From Sambucus nigra (lineage: Eukaryota; Streptophyta; Magnoliopsida; Dipsacales; Adoxaceae), in the NCBI GenBank assembly GCA_949130495.1, contig OX422215.1, positions 11,385,302 to 11,449,301 on the forward strand: 64,000 nucleotides of DNA, read 5' to 3'. The first letter of the stretch is position 1. Every line of letters starts with the position of its first letter. Below the pieces are notes generated by a model. It saw nothing but the letters and a program-made list of their open reading frames with translations. It was not told where the DNA came from and did no database searches. A program made the position numbers and the translations under genes. Shown here piece by piece: positions 23,520 through 35,239 of this stretch.

Positions 23520-24775
23520 TATGATGATGAGAAAAATTCCACCAGTGACGCTATGAGCGCACTAAAAAATGATCGCGATCAGTTGAAGCTCAAAAAGGAC
23601 TAACTAAAGACCGAATGCGATCACTTAATAAAGGAATTTGAAGACCTCTCCTCGTCCAAGGAGGCAAGTTATGACAAAGGCTATATTGAGTCCTTTGATG
23701 ATACCAAGTTCCAATTGGCCTTCATCCGGAAGTCCAACTTTAAGAAAGGTCGGGATGCTGTGTTGGTGAGGACGAACATCCTTACCGATTCAGAACTCTT
23801 TTGCAAGCACAATCGAGGTTCTACGCTAAAGGCTAATGAAGAGGCCACTATAAGTGACCTAAATGATCAGATTGGTGATGCCACGTCCAAGGTCAAGGCT
23901 CCAGAAAGAGAGGAGAAGAATAGCAAGGAAACTTAGTCTAAGAATGATTATTCTCATATGCTCTTATATTTTCCTTTTGTTTGAAAAGGCATTGCCCACT
24001 TTTGGTGTTGAAAAACTTCTTCTTTGTGAATTGCAATATTGTATAGACCCTTTACTAAATACCTATTCATTTGCCTTTTACTTTTTGTAGTTTGTAAATA
24101 TGCTGAGAATGTTCCTTCTTTTGCTGGCAACTTAGATGTCTTCCTTGGTCGGGATGCTTGTGCTGAGGCTCATCGAGAATTTATCCATGTTCGCAAGGCC
24201 CTTGAGAAGATGACCAGTGCCCATAAATACCATTATTCCATAGTGGCCCAGTTAAAAGAAGACATAAAGGACTTGAGGGATATAGGTACACTCATGCAAG
24301 ATGAAGTGAATTACATGAAGGCCCAGTTAGCTGGGGCAAAGGACATTGGATATGCTGGAGCCCTTCTCCCAACTAAAAATGATGAGTTTAAAAAGAAGTC
24401 ATTAATGCAGAGAACAACAATCGAAGATCTCAGGTCATATGATGGGGATTAACAGGGATATTGTTAAGATTCGTTATCTATTCAGAATGGGTCTTTGAGT
24501 AGTATAGTCGGCTGGTTACGAAGAAGGTTGGGCAGTTGTTCCTACCAGGCTGGAGGAAGCAAATAGTATGGCATATAAGAATGGCTGAAAAAATGCTTAA
24601 GGAGATTTAAAAGTTCCCAAGGACTCTCAACTTTGGTATATGTTCCAAGTTGATTGTCCAGCTTATCATCACCCACCCTTTGGCAGTGAAGAGAGTTGGG
24701 TGACTATAGATGCTATTCCTCTTCAGCTAGCTAAGAGTTATCTATCTTCTTATGACAATGATGACGAGTTCTGAC
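23520..24775 (+). pseudogene. Coiled-coil unit protein, C-terminal half
   Basis: Three fragments in shifting frames. One (about 23520-23935) is rich in Lys, Asp, Glu and Leu, with KNDRDQLKLKKD and TECDHLIKEFEDLSSSKEASYDKGY. One (about 24100-24451) has REFIHVRKALEKMTSAH and IVAQLKEDIKDLRDIG. The tail (about 24480-24775) has GWAVVPTRLEEAN and ESWVTIDAIPLQLAKSYLSSYDNDDEF. The pattern is a long coiled coil with a short C-terminal domain. Stops and frameshifts show decay. No enzyme motif is seen. Confidence 0.5.
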
Positions 24776-25404
24776 CAAGCCCTAACAAAATTCGATGAAG
24801 AGCTATTGCCTTTGTTCTTAGCAGCTCATCATAGCATGTTCATCTTTTCTGGACTTTTGCTTTTGTAAATGATATTTATGCAACGTGTGACTCTTATTGT
24901 AACAAGTTGTCTATTTAATATCAATCTTTCACATTTTCCATTCAATTATTCTAAGCATGTATTTTATTGTCTTATCTTACCTTTTATGTTGTGTAGTCAC
25001 ACTACCGTAGGCTTAGAACAGACTATGGTAAAAATGGGCATGGTTTAAAGGTCATCCACTAGTTAGGATTTTGTCCGACCAAGTTGGGTTCATTCAGTAA
25101 CTAGGGGTTCGCCGTAGGTCTTTTGCTTGCCTGAGCAATTCATGAGGTCTTTGTGTTTTTTATGATGAATACCTAGATGACTTAGGTTTAATTGTAATTA
25201 TAATTAATCTAAGGTGATGCTGATTGGCATTTCAATCGCTAATGCAAAATGTGAGCCTGTCATTTTGGATCAAGGCTAAGTAATTGAAATGCTCAATAAT
25301 TAATGGAACCACTTGGATCTTTATTAATGATTTTAAATCAAACTGCGAGCATCATAAATTCTGAAATAGAAATTTATAAAAACTAAGTACATTGGAAATA
25401 AAAA

Positions 25405-25620
25405 CAAAAGTAAAACTTCTTGAGACCAGTCGCATTCCAAACTCTGGGTATCTCTCTGCCCTCAATTGTTTCCAAGTGATAGGCTACTTGCTAATCATCT
25501 CTGATCACCTTGAATGGTCCCTCCCAGTTAGGTGCCAACTTCCCGTTTGAAGGTTTTTTGGCATTGTCGTGGACTTTTCTGAGGACATAATCACCGATAT
25601 AGAATTTCCTCATATTGACC
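25405..25620 (-). pseudogene. Ty3 (Tat-like) pol C-terminal remnant
   Basis: The minus-strand reading RKFYIGDYVLRKV, then GKLAPNWEGPFKVIRDD, a stop, then AYHLETIEGREIPRVWNA and LKKFY, matches the end of Tat/Ogre-type integrases ('GKLAPNWEGPY...W NA..LKKYY'). One in-frame stop replaces a residue. No further pol is found to either side, so it is a short fragment, possibly part of the flanking unit in reverse orientation. Confidence 0.8.
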
Positions 25621-25639
25621 CCCTTCTAAGTGTTTATTT

Positions 25640-26480
25640 GACTTTACCTTTTGATTATAATGCCAAATTAAACTTACCTCGTATGTTAAGACCAAAGTCA
25701 AAGGATTGTGAAAACGAGGGGGCAAGTCAAATTATTCATTAAAATTTCGGGCTTAAGTAAAAATGACTAAAATAAGTGTAATGGTAATTTCTTGGGTTAT
25801 GTTGATAAAACTCAAGTTTGATAATACGATTTTTACATAACCCAGTTTTTTACAAATAATTAGACATACAATAATTCTAGTCCGACACTCAAATGTGACA
25901 CATTTGGTGTAAATTATATAACATTCGTATTGACTCGCGTTTGATATCCATTGTGGTTAGGCGCGAACACGAGTCATTGCGGATGCGACACGTCTATCAC
26001 CCTAAAATGTCTCGATTTTGGATGTCGACGTAGAATGGGGATTAGACATAATATCAATTTCCATGCAAATTGACAACTATAGACACATATTTCATTAAAA
26101 ATTACACGTATTGAATGCAAATTGACATTTTTTCACGAAAATCTACAGTATTCAGTCATAAATTAACGTTATGTCGAATTATTTATAAAAGTAAGATTAA
26201 ATAAAAATATTATTATTAAACTTAGATTTTATAAACTAACCAAATATTTTTTCTTACCTCCAATAAACAAAAAATGTCTTAAATATGCATGACATGGTTG
26301 TAATTTAGGAAACACTAAAAAAGGAAAATAAAAATAAATTAGGTGATCAGAAACACTCGGGTTGTTTGGTTATCAATTATAATTTTGTTTTCTGTATTTA
26401 AATATAATTATGATAAAAATTTGCATTTGACATCTTGTTTTTAAAGTTTAAATTATATTATTTCTGTATTACAATCAAAT
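25640..26480. other. AT-rich spacer, nothing recognised
   Basis: No coding, RNA or terminal-repeat signal is seen. Confidence 0.5.
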
Positions 26481-26499
26481 TTTTCAAAAGAGTACTACA

Positions 26500-26690
26500 A
26501 TGAGTGCCAAATAAATTTCCCAAAATCTTCTACCGAAGTAATAATTTTTTGTGTCCTCGCGGAACCCATACCACAAGACAACTCTTAGTAAGTAAGTGAG
26601 AGAATAAGTGAAATTCACATCACTTTTGGGGGGGTGGGGGTGGGGTGGGGGGTTTGATACCCATATTATTATTCTTTTCAGAAAAAGACA
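26500..26690. repeat. Decayed MITE-like sequence with G-rich tract
   Basis: 'gcggaacccataccacaag' is the near-complement of the interior of the MITE at 28085-28204, and 'gtgccaaataaatttccc' resembles its terminal arm, so this is likely a degraded relative. Next to it lies a tract of four G runs separated by single T bases at 26628-26652. Confidence 0.45.
26628..26652 (+). other. Potential G-quadruplex tract
   Basis: Runs of 7, 5, 4 and 6 G separated by one T each. This is the classical sequence pattern of a stable parallel quadruplex on the plus strand. Confidence 0.7.
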
Positions 26691-27186
26691 AAAGAGTGTT
26701 TTTCTAAATTCTTTTTATTTATTTATTTTTTAATTCAAAATTATTCATTATTCATATTTTTATTCATTTATACCTTAATGTATAATATACGTCCATAACA
26801 CATTAATATGTGTATAATTTTAATAATTAATATATATAAATATATATATACACACACACACACATGTACCCAAAATTACATATATGTATATGTTATTAAA
26901 TCATATAATATACTAATATCCATATGTTAAACAATATTATCAATACATATATTGGTACTCATATATAGTTTTATACGTGTATTATTAATACATGAAATAA
27001 TATAAAATATATACATATAATACATGTGTATTAAATAATATTATCAATTCGTGTATGTATATAATTTTATTGTGCATTATATATATATAGTCAAACTCTC
27101 CTACATACCACATTAAATATACATAAAGAACATATAATATATTTATGTATTTATGATGTATGTATGTAAATATACATTTATATTAT
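26690..27186. other. AT-rich region with TA/CA microsatellites
   Basis: Dense 'atatat' and a short (CA)n tract near 26851-26866. No gene is seen. Confidence 0.6.
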
Positions 27187-27773
27187 ATATGCAAAACCCC
27201 CTTCTATAAGGACTCCTTATGGGATCTTGGTATATATCATTTTTTTAAAATAGTAAAAAATATTTTTTTTTATAAAACTTCATGGATATAATCTCCACGA
27301 TGAGAAGATCATCAATAATATTTTTCATCAAAAAAATCAATAAAATAACAATTGAGATTAGTTAATATGTAAAAAAAATGGTATAAATATGCATTTCCGA
27401 CAATCGAAATATTGACGATCATCTCACCCACTTTTTGATTGAAATTTTTTATGAAACTTCATGAATATGATCTCGACAGTGATAAGATCATGTCCTTGAA
27501 GTTTCATTAAAAAAATCAATCAATAAAGTGGCGGGCGCTGATCCAACATTTCAACGGTTGAAAATGAATATTTATACCATTTTTTTACATATCACCTCAT
27601 CTCAACGCATTTTTTATTGAATTTTTAGATGAAAAAAATGGAGATGATCTTCTAACCGCGAGCATCATATTTATGAAGTTTCATCAAAAAATTCATGTTT
27701 TTACTATTTAAAAAAATGATATACACCGATGTTTGCACCATAAAAAGACCTTACATGAGACTTTTTGTATATA
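27187..27773. mobile_element. Fold-back element 1
   Basis: About 587 bp. The two halves are imperfect reverse complements. The left-arm pieces 'tatatcatttttttaaa', 'gaagatcatc', 'atggtataaatatgcatttt', 'aaacttcatgaatatgatct' all recur inverted in the right arm with roughly 75-85% matching by eye. The centre is near 27475. No coding capacity and no clear target duplication. It is a non-autonomous DNA transposon of MITE/fold-back type. Confidence 0.75.
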
Positions 27774-28084
27774 TGTATGTTTATGTATATATGTATAATT
27801 TATGTTCGCCAACTTCGTCAAATTTTCATAAAATTATTAAAAACAAATTAGCAAACGCATACCAATATTTATAAGGATCAAATATCAAAAAGTTCCTCAA
27901 ACATTTTTTAATACACATTTAGTCTAAGCGTTTTATTTTGTACCAAAAAGTCTCTTATTCTTTTATCTTTAAAGTTCCGCGCTAGCGTATGATAAAGCCT
28001 TTTTGACATTATGAAGGACTTTTTGGTGCAAAATAACAAGGCTTGGATTAAACATGTATTAAAAAAAAGGGAAATGTTTTGTCT

Positions 28085-28204
28085 CCAAACAACTCCCCCA
28101 AATTCTCCCCCAAATAGCATCAAGTGTTATATCTTGTGGTATGGGTCCCGCCAGGGCACAACTCATTAATGCTATTTGGGGGAGATTTGGGGGATTTGTT
28201 TGGT
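28085..28204. mobile_element. Small MITE with 'CTCCCCCAAAT' inverted ends
   Basis: Terminal arms of ~34 bases (CAAACAACTCCCCCAAATT... and its complement ...GGGGGATTTGTTTGG) flank a short interior with 'cttgtggtatgggtcccgcc'. No clear target duplication. The superfamily is uncertain. Confidence 0.65.
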
Positions 28205-28624
28205 ACCCATAACAGCACTCTAAAAAAATTTCGAGTGACTATTTGATATATGCTCCTATTTATAAACACAAAAAATTAATTTTAAAAAATAAATTTAAAA
28301 ACAATATTTAAGTCGAGTTATATGAAGACATTGAAAAATATAACTTTTTCCGTATTTTCATAAATTTTAATTTTACTTTTTAATTTATTTAATTTAATTT
28401 TAGAAAGACGAAAAAAAAGAAGACCTGCACGTGTATTGACCAAATTGGCACTCAAAGGGACAAATTATACTGGTCGTACGCAACCATATTTCCAGTTCTG
28501 GGAGAGTACGTAGTTGATACGAAAGGAATCAATAATGCCTTGGTCCAAGTGAAGCTTAGGGAAAATCTAATTGAGCAATGCAAAAATAAATTTAACTAAT
28601 ATATATACACCAGGGCCATTTAAT

Positions 28625-28967
28625 TAGGGGTGACAATTCGAGTCAATGGATCGTGTTTCGGGTTGACACGATACGACACAATTTTTTCGGACACGACACG
28701 ACACGAATTAGTATTTTTTTTAGTTGACACGAACACGATCCGAATAAAAAATAACACGGCACGACACGACACGAATACCAGAATTTTTTAAATTTTACGC
28801 CTAAAAAACATATTAACACGATAACACGACACGGCACAACTCATAACTCAGACACGAACACGGCACGAAAAAACATGACACGAACACGACAAATCGTATC
28901 AATTTCGGATCAATTTCGTATCGTTCCGTGTCGTTTTTTCGTGTCGTTTTTAAAATTGTTACCCCTA
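28625..28967. mobile_element. hAT-type MITE rich in GACACG repeats
   Basis: 343 bp with ends TAGGGGTGACAATT and AATTGTTACCCCTA, flanked by identical 8-bp duplications CATTTAAT (28617-28624 and 28968-28975). An 8-bp duplication and (C/T)AGGGGTG ends are hAT hallmarks. The interior is dominated by degenerate 'gacacgacacgaacacg' units. No transposase is present. Confidence 0.85.
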
Positions 28968-28975
28968 CATTTAAT

Positions 28976-30076
28976 ACATTACATTCATACATTAGCTTAT
29001 AACAAACCGCTCCAATTTTTTCCTATATTGAATAAATATTCCTAGCTAAAAACATTTATTGGGTGGGGAACTCTTAAATACAATAAATACATGACAGAGT
29101 CTGCATAAGGTTGTCCCTGTGACAGACTTGAGGTCAACTGGGTTTGCTCTCTAATTTTACTCCTGGCGCTGTCAAAATAATGTTTGACCAGCAGAAGCCA
29201 CGAACCACGAACGGGGATTAGTCGTGGTGCGTGTAAGCTGGTCCGAATACCTCGTGTGTATATATATATATATATATATAATTTTCATTTAAATTAAAGG
29301 TCTACTTTTGGGAAAAAAATATCATGAAAGGATTTTTTACATGATAAATGACTAAATTTAAAACTTAATTAGATTTAGTGTAATTTAATTCAAAGATTTA
29401 AACTACAATTTTAATGTGAGATTTGAAAAGGAAGATAAAACTCTCACCTACTAATGAAAATTAAACAAAAAGAAATATATGTTGTTAGTTCTTGAATGTT
29501 GAAATAATAATTTTTTTTTTAATATAAATATACGATGTAATGTATCATCCACGAAAAAATTGTTATATGTATGTTGAGAGTGGCTACTAAATTATCACCA
29601 AACAATGTAAAAATTATACTTGATTCCAAAAATATTAGGAGTAGAAGTTTAATTTTTTTTTCACCCCAGCCTTCACATAACCCGCTAGTGTATACATTAT
29701 ACGGAACACAATTTGTAGACATTGATGTGTCGTATTTGTATTGACTCGTGTCTGAGCTCTACTGCTTTGAGATTTGTGCAAAGTCCATACACGAACCAAT
29801 ATGAATATGATAAATTAATATGTTTAAAATTTGTCTCTGGTACCGTGTGTCGCTCTAGAAGGACTCAATCATTCATGGACAAACTATTATCCTTGTTAAA
29901 CCCTCATCAAACCCATTAAACCATCATGTATAACAAACCGCCATACTCCAATGTTAATTTAAAATATGCAAATTAAACACTTTTTTAAATCACTTCTTAT
30001 ATAGTACAGTACGATTTTTTACCGTGCAGCGAACATTCCAAGCACTACCCAAATAAAAAATACTAATTATTAAGGG
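28976..30076. other. AT-rich spacer
   Basis: No gene is recognised. A (TA)n run lies at about 29261-29281. The stretch around 29720-29860 contains 'gtgtcgtatttgtattgactcgtgtctgagctct', resembling a decayed relative of the GACACG family. Confidence 0.5.
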
Positions 30077-31432
30077 AAAGGCTATCCCCACACCCAAATG
30101 TTCCTCCCCCACACCCTTTCAAACTTAAATAACGAAAATACCCTCTTAACTTTAAGACAATTCTCCTCCCAACTTTCTTTCAATTAGTTTTCACCTTTCT
30201 TAAAAAGAACTGTTTTTTTAAATGTAAATCATTTTTTTAAACAAGAATTTTTTTATAAAAATCAGTTTTTTTAAGCTATAGTTTTCACATTTCATTAAAA
30301 AAAACTGTTATATATATAAGATTTTTCATAAAACTGTTTTATAAATATGAATCATTTTTTTAATAAAAACTATAGTTTTCACCTCTTTAAAAAAACTGTT
30401 TTATATACATAAAATCTTTTTAAAAACTCTTACAAATATAAATCATTTTTTAAACAAGATTGTCTTTATAAAAATATAAATATCAATCATTTTTTTTTTT
30501 AATAAAAACTATAGTTTACACCTTTCTTTAAAAGAACAGTTATATATATAATATTTTTTTAAAAATTGTTTTATAAATATGTGTTCTTATGAGGTAGAAA
30601 ATACGATTTCGTATCGTACCGTGTGTCCGCCCAAACACGACATCTATTAAAAAGTCGGAATATTATAAATTCAAATAAGTAAAATATGTCAAAATACATG
30701 TCTGTTATGAAAAGATGTTTTTCAATAATATAGCCATCTTGATATTAAATAGTACTAATGGTTTGGAAGTGTATTGCAAAATTTAAAAAAGCGGGGTATA
30801 TTGCAAAACTGATCACAAATGCGGAGAGAAAACTCAAAATAACCCTAGTATTTAATATGGTGTGAAAATTTACACTATTCTTGTTGTGTCATGTAATATT
30901 TAAAACTAATTATATTTGGGTGTTGTTTGGGAAGACACGACACAGTACGACACGAAATCGTATTGTCTACCTAATAAGAACACATCTTTATAAAACAATT
31001 TTAAAAAAATATTATATATATAACAATTTTTTTAAAGAAAGGTGTAAACTATGGTGTTTATAAAAAAATGATTTATATTTATATTTTTATATAAACATTC
31101 TTGTTTAAAAATGATTTATATTTGTAAGAGTTTTTAAAAAGATTTAATGTATATAAAACAGTTTTTTGAAAACATTTTATATATATAACAGTTTTTTTTA
31201 ATGAAAGGTGAAAACTATAGTTTTAAAAAAATGATTTTTATTTATAATTTTATAAAAAAAAAATCTTGTTTAAAAAAATGATTTACATTTTAAAAAACAG
31301 TTATTTTAAGAAAGGTGAAAACTAATTGAACGAAAATTGGGAGGATAATTGACTTAAAGTTCAGAGGGTATTTTCGTCATTTGTGTTTGAAAGGGTGTGG
31401 GGGAGAAGATTTGGGTGTGGGAATAGACTTTT
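30077..31432. mobile_element. Long fold-back element 2
   Basis: About 1356 bp. Left-arm and right-arm ends read AAAGGCTATCCCCACACCC and, inverted, AAAAGTCTATTCCCACACCC. Pairing continues through 'ccccacaccctttcaaac', 'gaaaataccctct', 'caattagttttcacctttctt' and on to 'ggtagaaaatacgatttcgt' near 30595-30620. The arms are ~560 bases around a ~270-base loop (about 30655-30920). The arms are filled with repeated 'aaactgttttttt' and 'aaatcattttttaa' segments. No transposase and no clear target duplication are seen. Confidence 0.8.
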
Positions 31433-31961
31433 ATATTATTATTATTAATAACCAAAAGAGAGAACAATTTTTCCTGTTTACTTTTTGAAACTTTGGGACC
31501 AATAAAGATACTAATTTGAATTTATATGCCCAAGTAAACACGGTTGTTCTAATTTGGTCAAGAATGGTATCTATCACATATATTTTCACTATTGGAAATA
31601 GTATGGTTTTGTCACCTTTTCCAAATAGACCATGCAACACGCAAAGGAGAAAGGGATGCTAAAAAGAGAGATTCTTCTGTTTATATTTGTACGAGTAAAT
31701 AATTTCCATGTTGGCCATGCCCATGCAGAATAAATAGTTCTTTGCAGACCAAAAATAACTGTTCCATTCAAGTACATGTGCATCTATGTAGTTTTTTCAA
31801 ACAAAAAAAAGCACATAAAATACTTTTTAAAAGAAAACAAGAAAGTTCTATTTAAACGAGTTTTCATAAATAGGTCCTATTAAAAAATCAAAATTTAAGT
31901 GAGTGTTATTAATCTAAATTAAAAAGATATATGACCAAAATACTCTTAATCACTATCACTA
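31433..31961. other. Spacer between fold-back 2 and Helitron 1
   Basis: No recognisable gene or repeat; short frames only. Confidence 0.5.
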
Positions 31962-32420
31962 TCTCTCCTACTTTAAAAGAGGGGAGTTCCTCTTCAATGC
32001 TCAAAAGACTAAAGTACCTCATTAAATTTAAAATACCCATTATACCCTTAATGATAGTCTTACATATCTCTCCCCTATTTAATAACACAACATACGAAAT
32101 ACCCACATTCATTCTTCCCATCTCTCTTATATTCATTCACACATACCAAACTATCCAAATTCATTCATCTTCCAACCCTAGAAATCAAAATTCAGTTATC
32201 CCAAATATTTACTCTCAAATACAAGACAACTCACATTCATTCACACATAACAAAACATCAAAATTCATTCATTCATCTTACAACCCTGAAAATCAAAATT
32301 CATTGTCCCAAGCATTTACTCTCAATTACATATGAAAAATCACAATTCATTCATCTTCCCAAAATAAAAATCAACAGTCACCTATCCCAATAATTTAATT
32401 CTAGATTCATTCATCCTTTG

Positions 32421-33520
32421 AAATGGAAGCTAAAAAACCAACAGTCCAATATGCTACGTAAGTTATTTGTATATTAGATATGTCTATTTCATTGAAATTA
32501 TATCCTCTATTTCATTGGTTGCTCTTATTTCTTTTTCAAAAACGAAGGTGAACACTCCTAATTCCATCTATAATTTTTTATTATGTCTTTCATTGTTGCT
32601 GAAAATTATGCAGTTGTTAATTTAAAAACAATTACATAAATTTTATATAGATATCTATCTCATTAACAAATTTTTATTTTTATGCATTCATTGTACTTCC
32701 TAGTTTTACATGAATTGGAAAACCCTTATATACATTGACATATGTGTACTGATATATGCCTATTAATATAGGCCTACTGTTTTAAATGTTAATTTCAAAA
32801 GTGAATTTGAAAACCCTTAAATACGTTGACATGTGCATACGGATATATGTCTATTAATATATGCATACTGTTTTAAATGGTAATTTCAAAAGTATGCCTA
32901 CTGATATAAAAAAATTTGGTACTATAGATTAAAAATTTCGAACCTCACTTGATGCTTATTTTTTATTCATTGACATTTGCCTAATGTTTGGGGTTTTCTT
33001 ATAATTCCAGAAATTTCATTCATGACAACAATTTATTTTAATTAGTTTCATAACGTGGAAGTTCAATACTACAATAATTGATGGTACTAAGACAACTACT
33101 TAATTTTTTTGTTTTTTTGTCATTCTGATATAATATGATGTACTTACTCCTTACAAGCATGTTAACAATAGTAGGATTATAATCTGATATTTCGTAAAAA
33201 AAAATTATCATTTAACTTTTTCGTAATTAAGTTTTAACTCAAATCTTGTAGGATATTGTCAATATTGGTGGTACAAGCTCCGATTGTAAATCTGAGAGTG
33301 AAGGAATTTCAATTTTGTTTAGGAGGTATGTGAAGTAGTTAATACCATATTGAAATTGTTTCCTATAATTTATATTCGATATGGTCATATATTTCCTTTG
33401 AAACTTTGTAGGATATTGTCAATATTGTTGGTGGAAGCTTGGATTGTCAATCTCATAGTGAAAGAATCTCACTTTTGTTTACGAGGTAATTCCAATTTAT
33501 TAATGTATCATTGCGATTTT
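32421..33520 (+). pseudogene. RPA-like gene in H1, 5' exons
   Basis: A first exon starts at 32421 (MEAKKPTVQYA) and ends at a GTAAGT donor. Two similar exons follow at about 33252-33325 and 33412-33486. Both start after a TAG acceptor, read DIVNI-GG-S-D-SE...SI/LLF-R, and are followed by an 'aggtatgtg' or 'aggtaattcc' donor. H2 has the same first exon and the same duplicated exon. No OB-fold exons are recognised further on in H1, so the gene is broken. Confidence 0.55.
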
Positions 33521-34339
33521 AATTATCAATTCTTATGGCTTGTAATTTAAAGAAAAAATGGTTATTTAAATGTATCTTAACCATGACCCCAAAATAATTC
33601 GTCCATTCTACTTTCCATTTTCTTGATAACATTTTTGGGGGACTTAGAGCTGACGATGACTGGTTTGATGAGATAGCACCAAATGGGCAAAACAATGTCG
33701 GTTTACTAGAATAGTTACGTTTAACAGGTGTAATCGCCATATAACTTTAGAACATATTGTGAAATGCGGGGAAGCATGTGCAGTGTTCAACGAAGTGTCT
33801 ACGATCATAGAATCCAAATGCCCTCTTTGAAGTCTACTTGAGAACAACGGACTTTAATGAATCAGAGGGTAATGGAAAGGGAAAATGTAGAATTCTTTAA
33901 GGGGTAAAATAATGGCTATTACAAAATATAGCATTAGCCCTGATCTCAGGGGAGGTTAATGACAGTAGAAACTAAACAATCAAGTTCTGAAATCTAGCCA
34001 TATAGTCATGATTCTGGTCTCAAATTTCATTTTCTGTCATCATCTTCTACTTGAAAAGCTGCCATACAGTGGTTACTTTGGTCTCAAATTTCATTTCCCC
34101 TCATCATCTTCTCCTTGACAAGCTGAAAAAAATATGTCCATTTCTGACACATAATTAAATGAAGAAAATGTATCAAGTATAAGATTTTATAGTATATGCT
34201 TTCATTCACTAACAAACTGCTCAATTGTAATGTAGGTTGTTATGTTGTCTAGAACGTTGTCCTCTTAGTATTTATCCATATAATTTGTTGTATATCTAAC
34301 TTTTGTTGTCGTATGTGCATAAGATGTGTTTCCGTTGCT

Positions 34340-35090
34340 CTTCTCACCCCACCATCAAGACAACAAAATTATCTAAGGCAGGGGGAAAACCAATTTTGAA
34401 TCCTATAAAATTTCGACATATTATTTGTGCTTTACAATACTTGACATTAATAATACGCGACCTCAACTTTGTTGTAAACAAAGTTCGCCATTTATGCGAC
34501 CCTACCAATGATCACTGGACAACCTTGAAATAAAATTTCTAATATTTAAAGCACACTGCCACACTAGGTTTGTTCCTTCAAAAATCATCTCCACTTGATC
34601 TTCAGTCTTTTTTTTAAACTCGGAATGGGCTGCGTGTATCGATGATCGATGACGACCGATGGATATACCATTTATCTTGGTCAGAATCCCTTATCCACCA
34701 AATCTGAATATAAAGCACTCCCGATACTGTCATAGCTGAGCTCACATGTTTGCGCTCTCTCCCTGATGAACTTTGTGTCACTCTCTCTCAACCTCCTACA
34801 ATGTGGTGCGACAACATCGTCGTCACCTACCTTGCGTTTAATCCGATGTTCTATGCCCGAACAAAACAAATCGAAATTGATTATAATTATGTACATGAAA
34901 AGGAGTCCTCAAAGGAGCTTTTAGTCCAATTAATTTCTATAAAAGATGAAATTGTTGATATTATCACAAAAGTTTTGCCTTTAGTTTCTTCGTGACAAGC
35001 TACAGGTTCTCTCTTGATCCTCGTCCACTTAAAGGAAGTGTATCAGACCAAGTCAATCTCCCACCTAATTACCCAGGTGTAATTTATCTG
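34340..35090 (+). pseudogene. Ty1/copia RT-RNase H fragment inside H1
   Basis: Reads HIICALQYLTL, NFVVNKV, PTNDHWTTLK (end of reverse transcriptase). In other frames come LGLFLQKSSPLDLQ, then MWCDNIVVTYLAFNP, ARTKQIEIDYNYV, KELLVQLIS, DIITKVLP (RNase H), and finally SLDPRPLKGSVSD. This order is the C-terminal end of an Ale-type copia polyprotein. Frameshifts and stops make it dead. The sequence after it (about 35100-35240) looks like a short copia LTR start. Confidence 0.85.
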
Positions 35091-35239
35091 TTTTAGTTGA
35101 AATACAATTTCAAATGTTTTTGTATCCTTATTTAATCCATAAACTCTTATCATGTAATTAGTATATAAATCAGTAACTTCTCTCATTATACTATGAGAGA
35201 ACAATTTTAGCTCCAACACTGTGTGCATTAACTCATCAC

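Larger units (their letters stand above)
22792..25640 (+). mobile_element. Coiled-coil retro-unit 1, 3' part
   Basis: Continuation of the unit interrupted at 8901. It holds broken pieces of one protein gene (22794-24775) and then noncoding sequence ('gttaggattttgtccgaccaagttggg' region). It ends near a minus-strand Ty3 pol remnant. The second copy at 56030-58378 has the same order of protein segments. Confidence 0.5.

Noticed and set aside
31931..32335. 134-codon frame at the Helitron H1 start
   Set aside because: It overlaps the Helitron terminus and consists of Ser/Asn/Ile/His-rich repeats ('attcattcatc'); no domain, and H2 lacks an equivalent frame.
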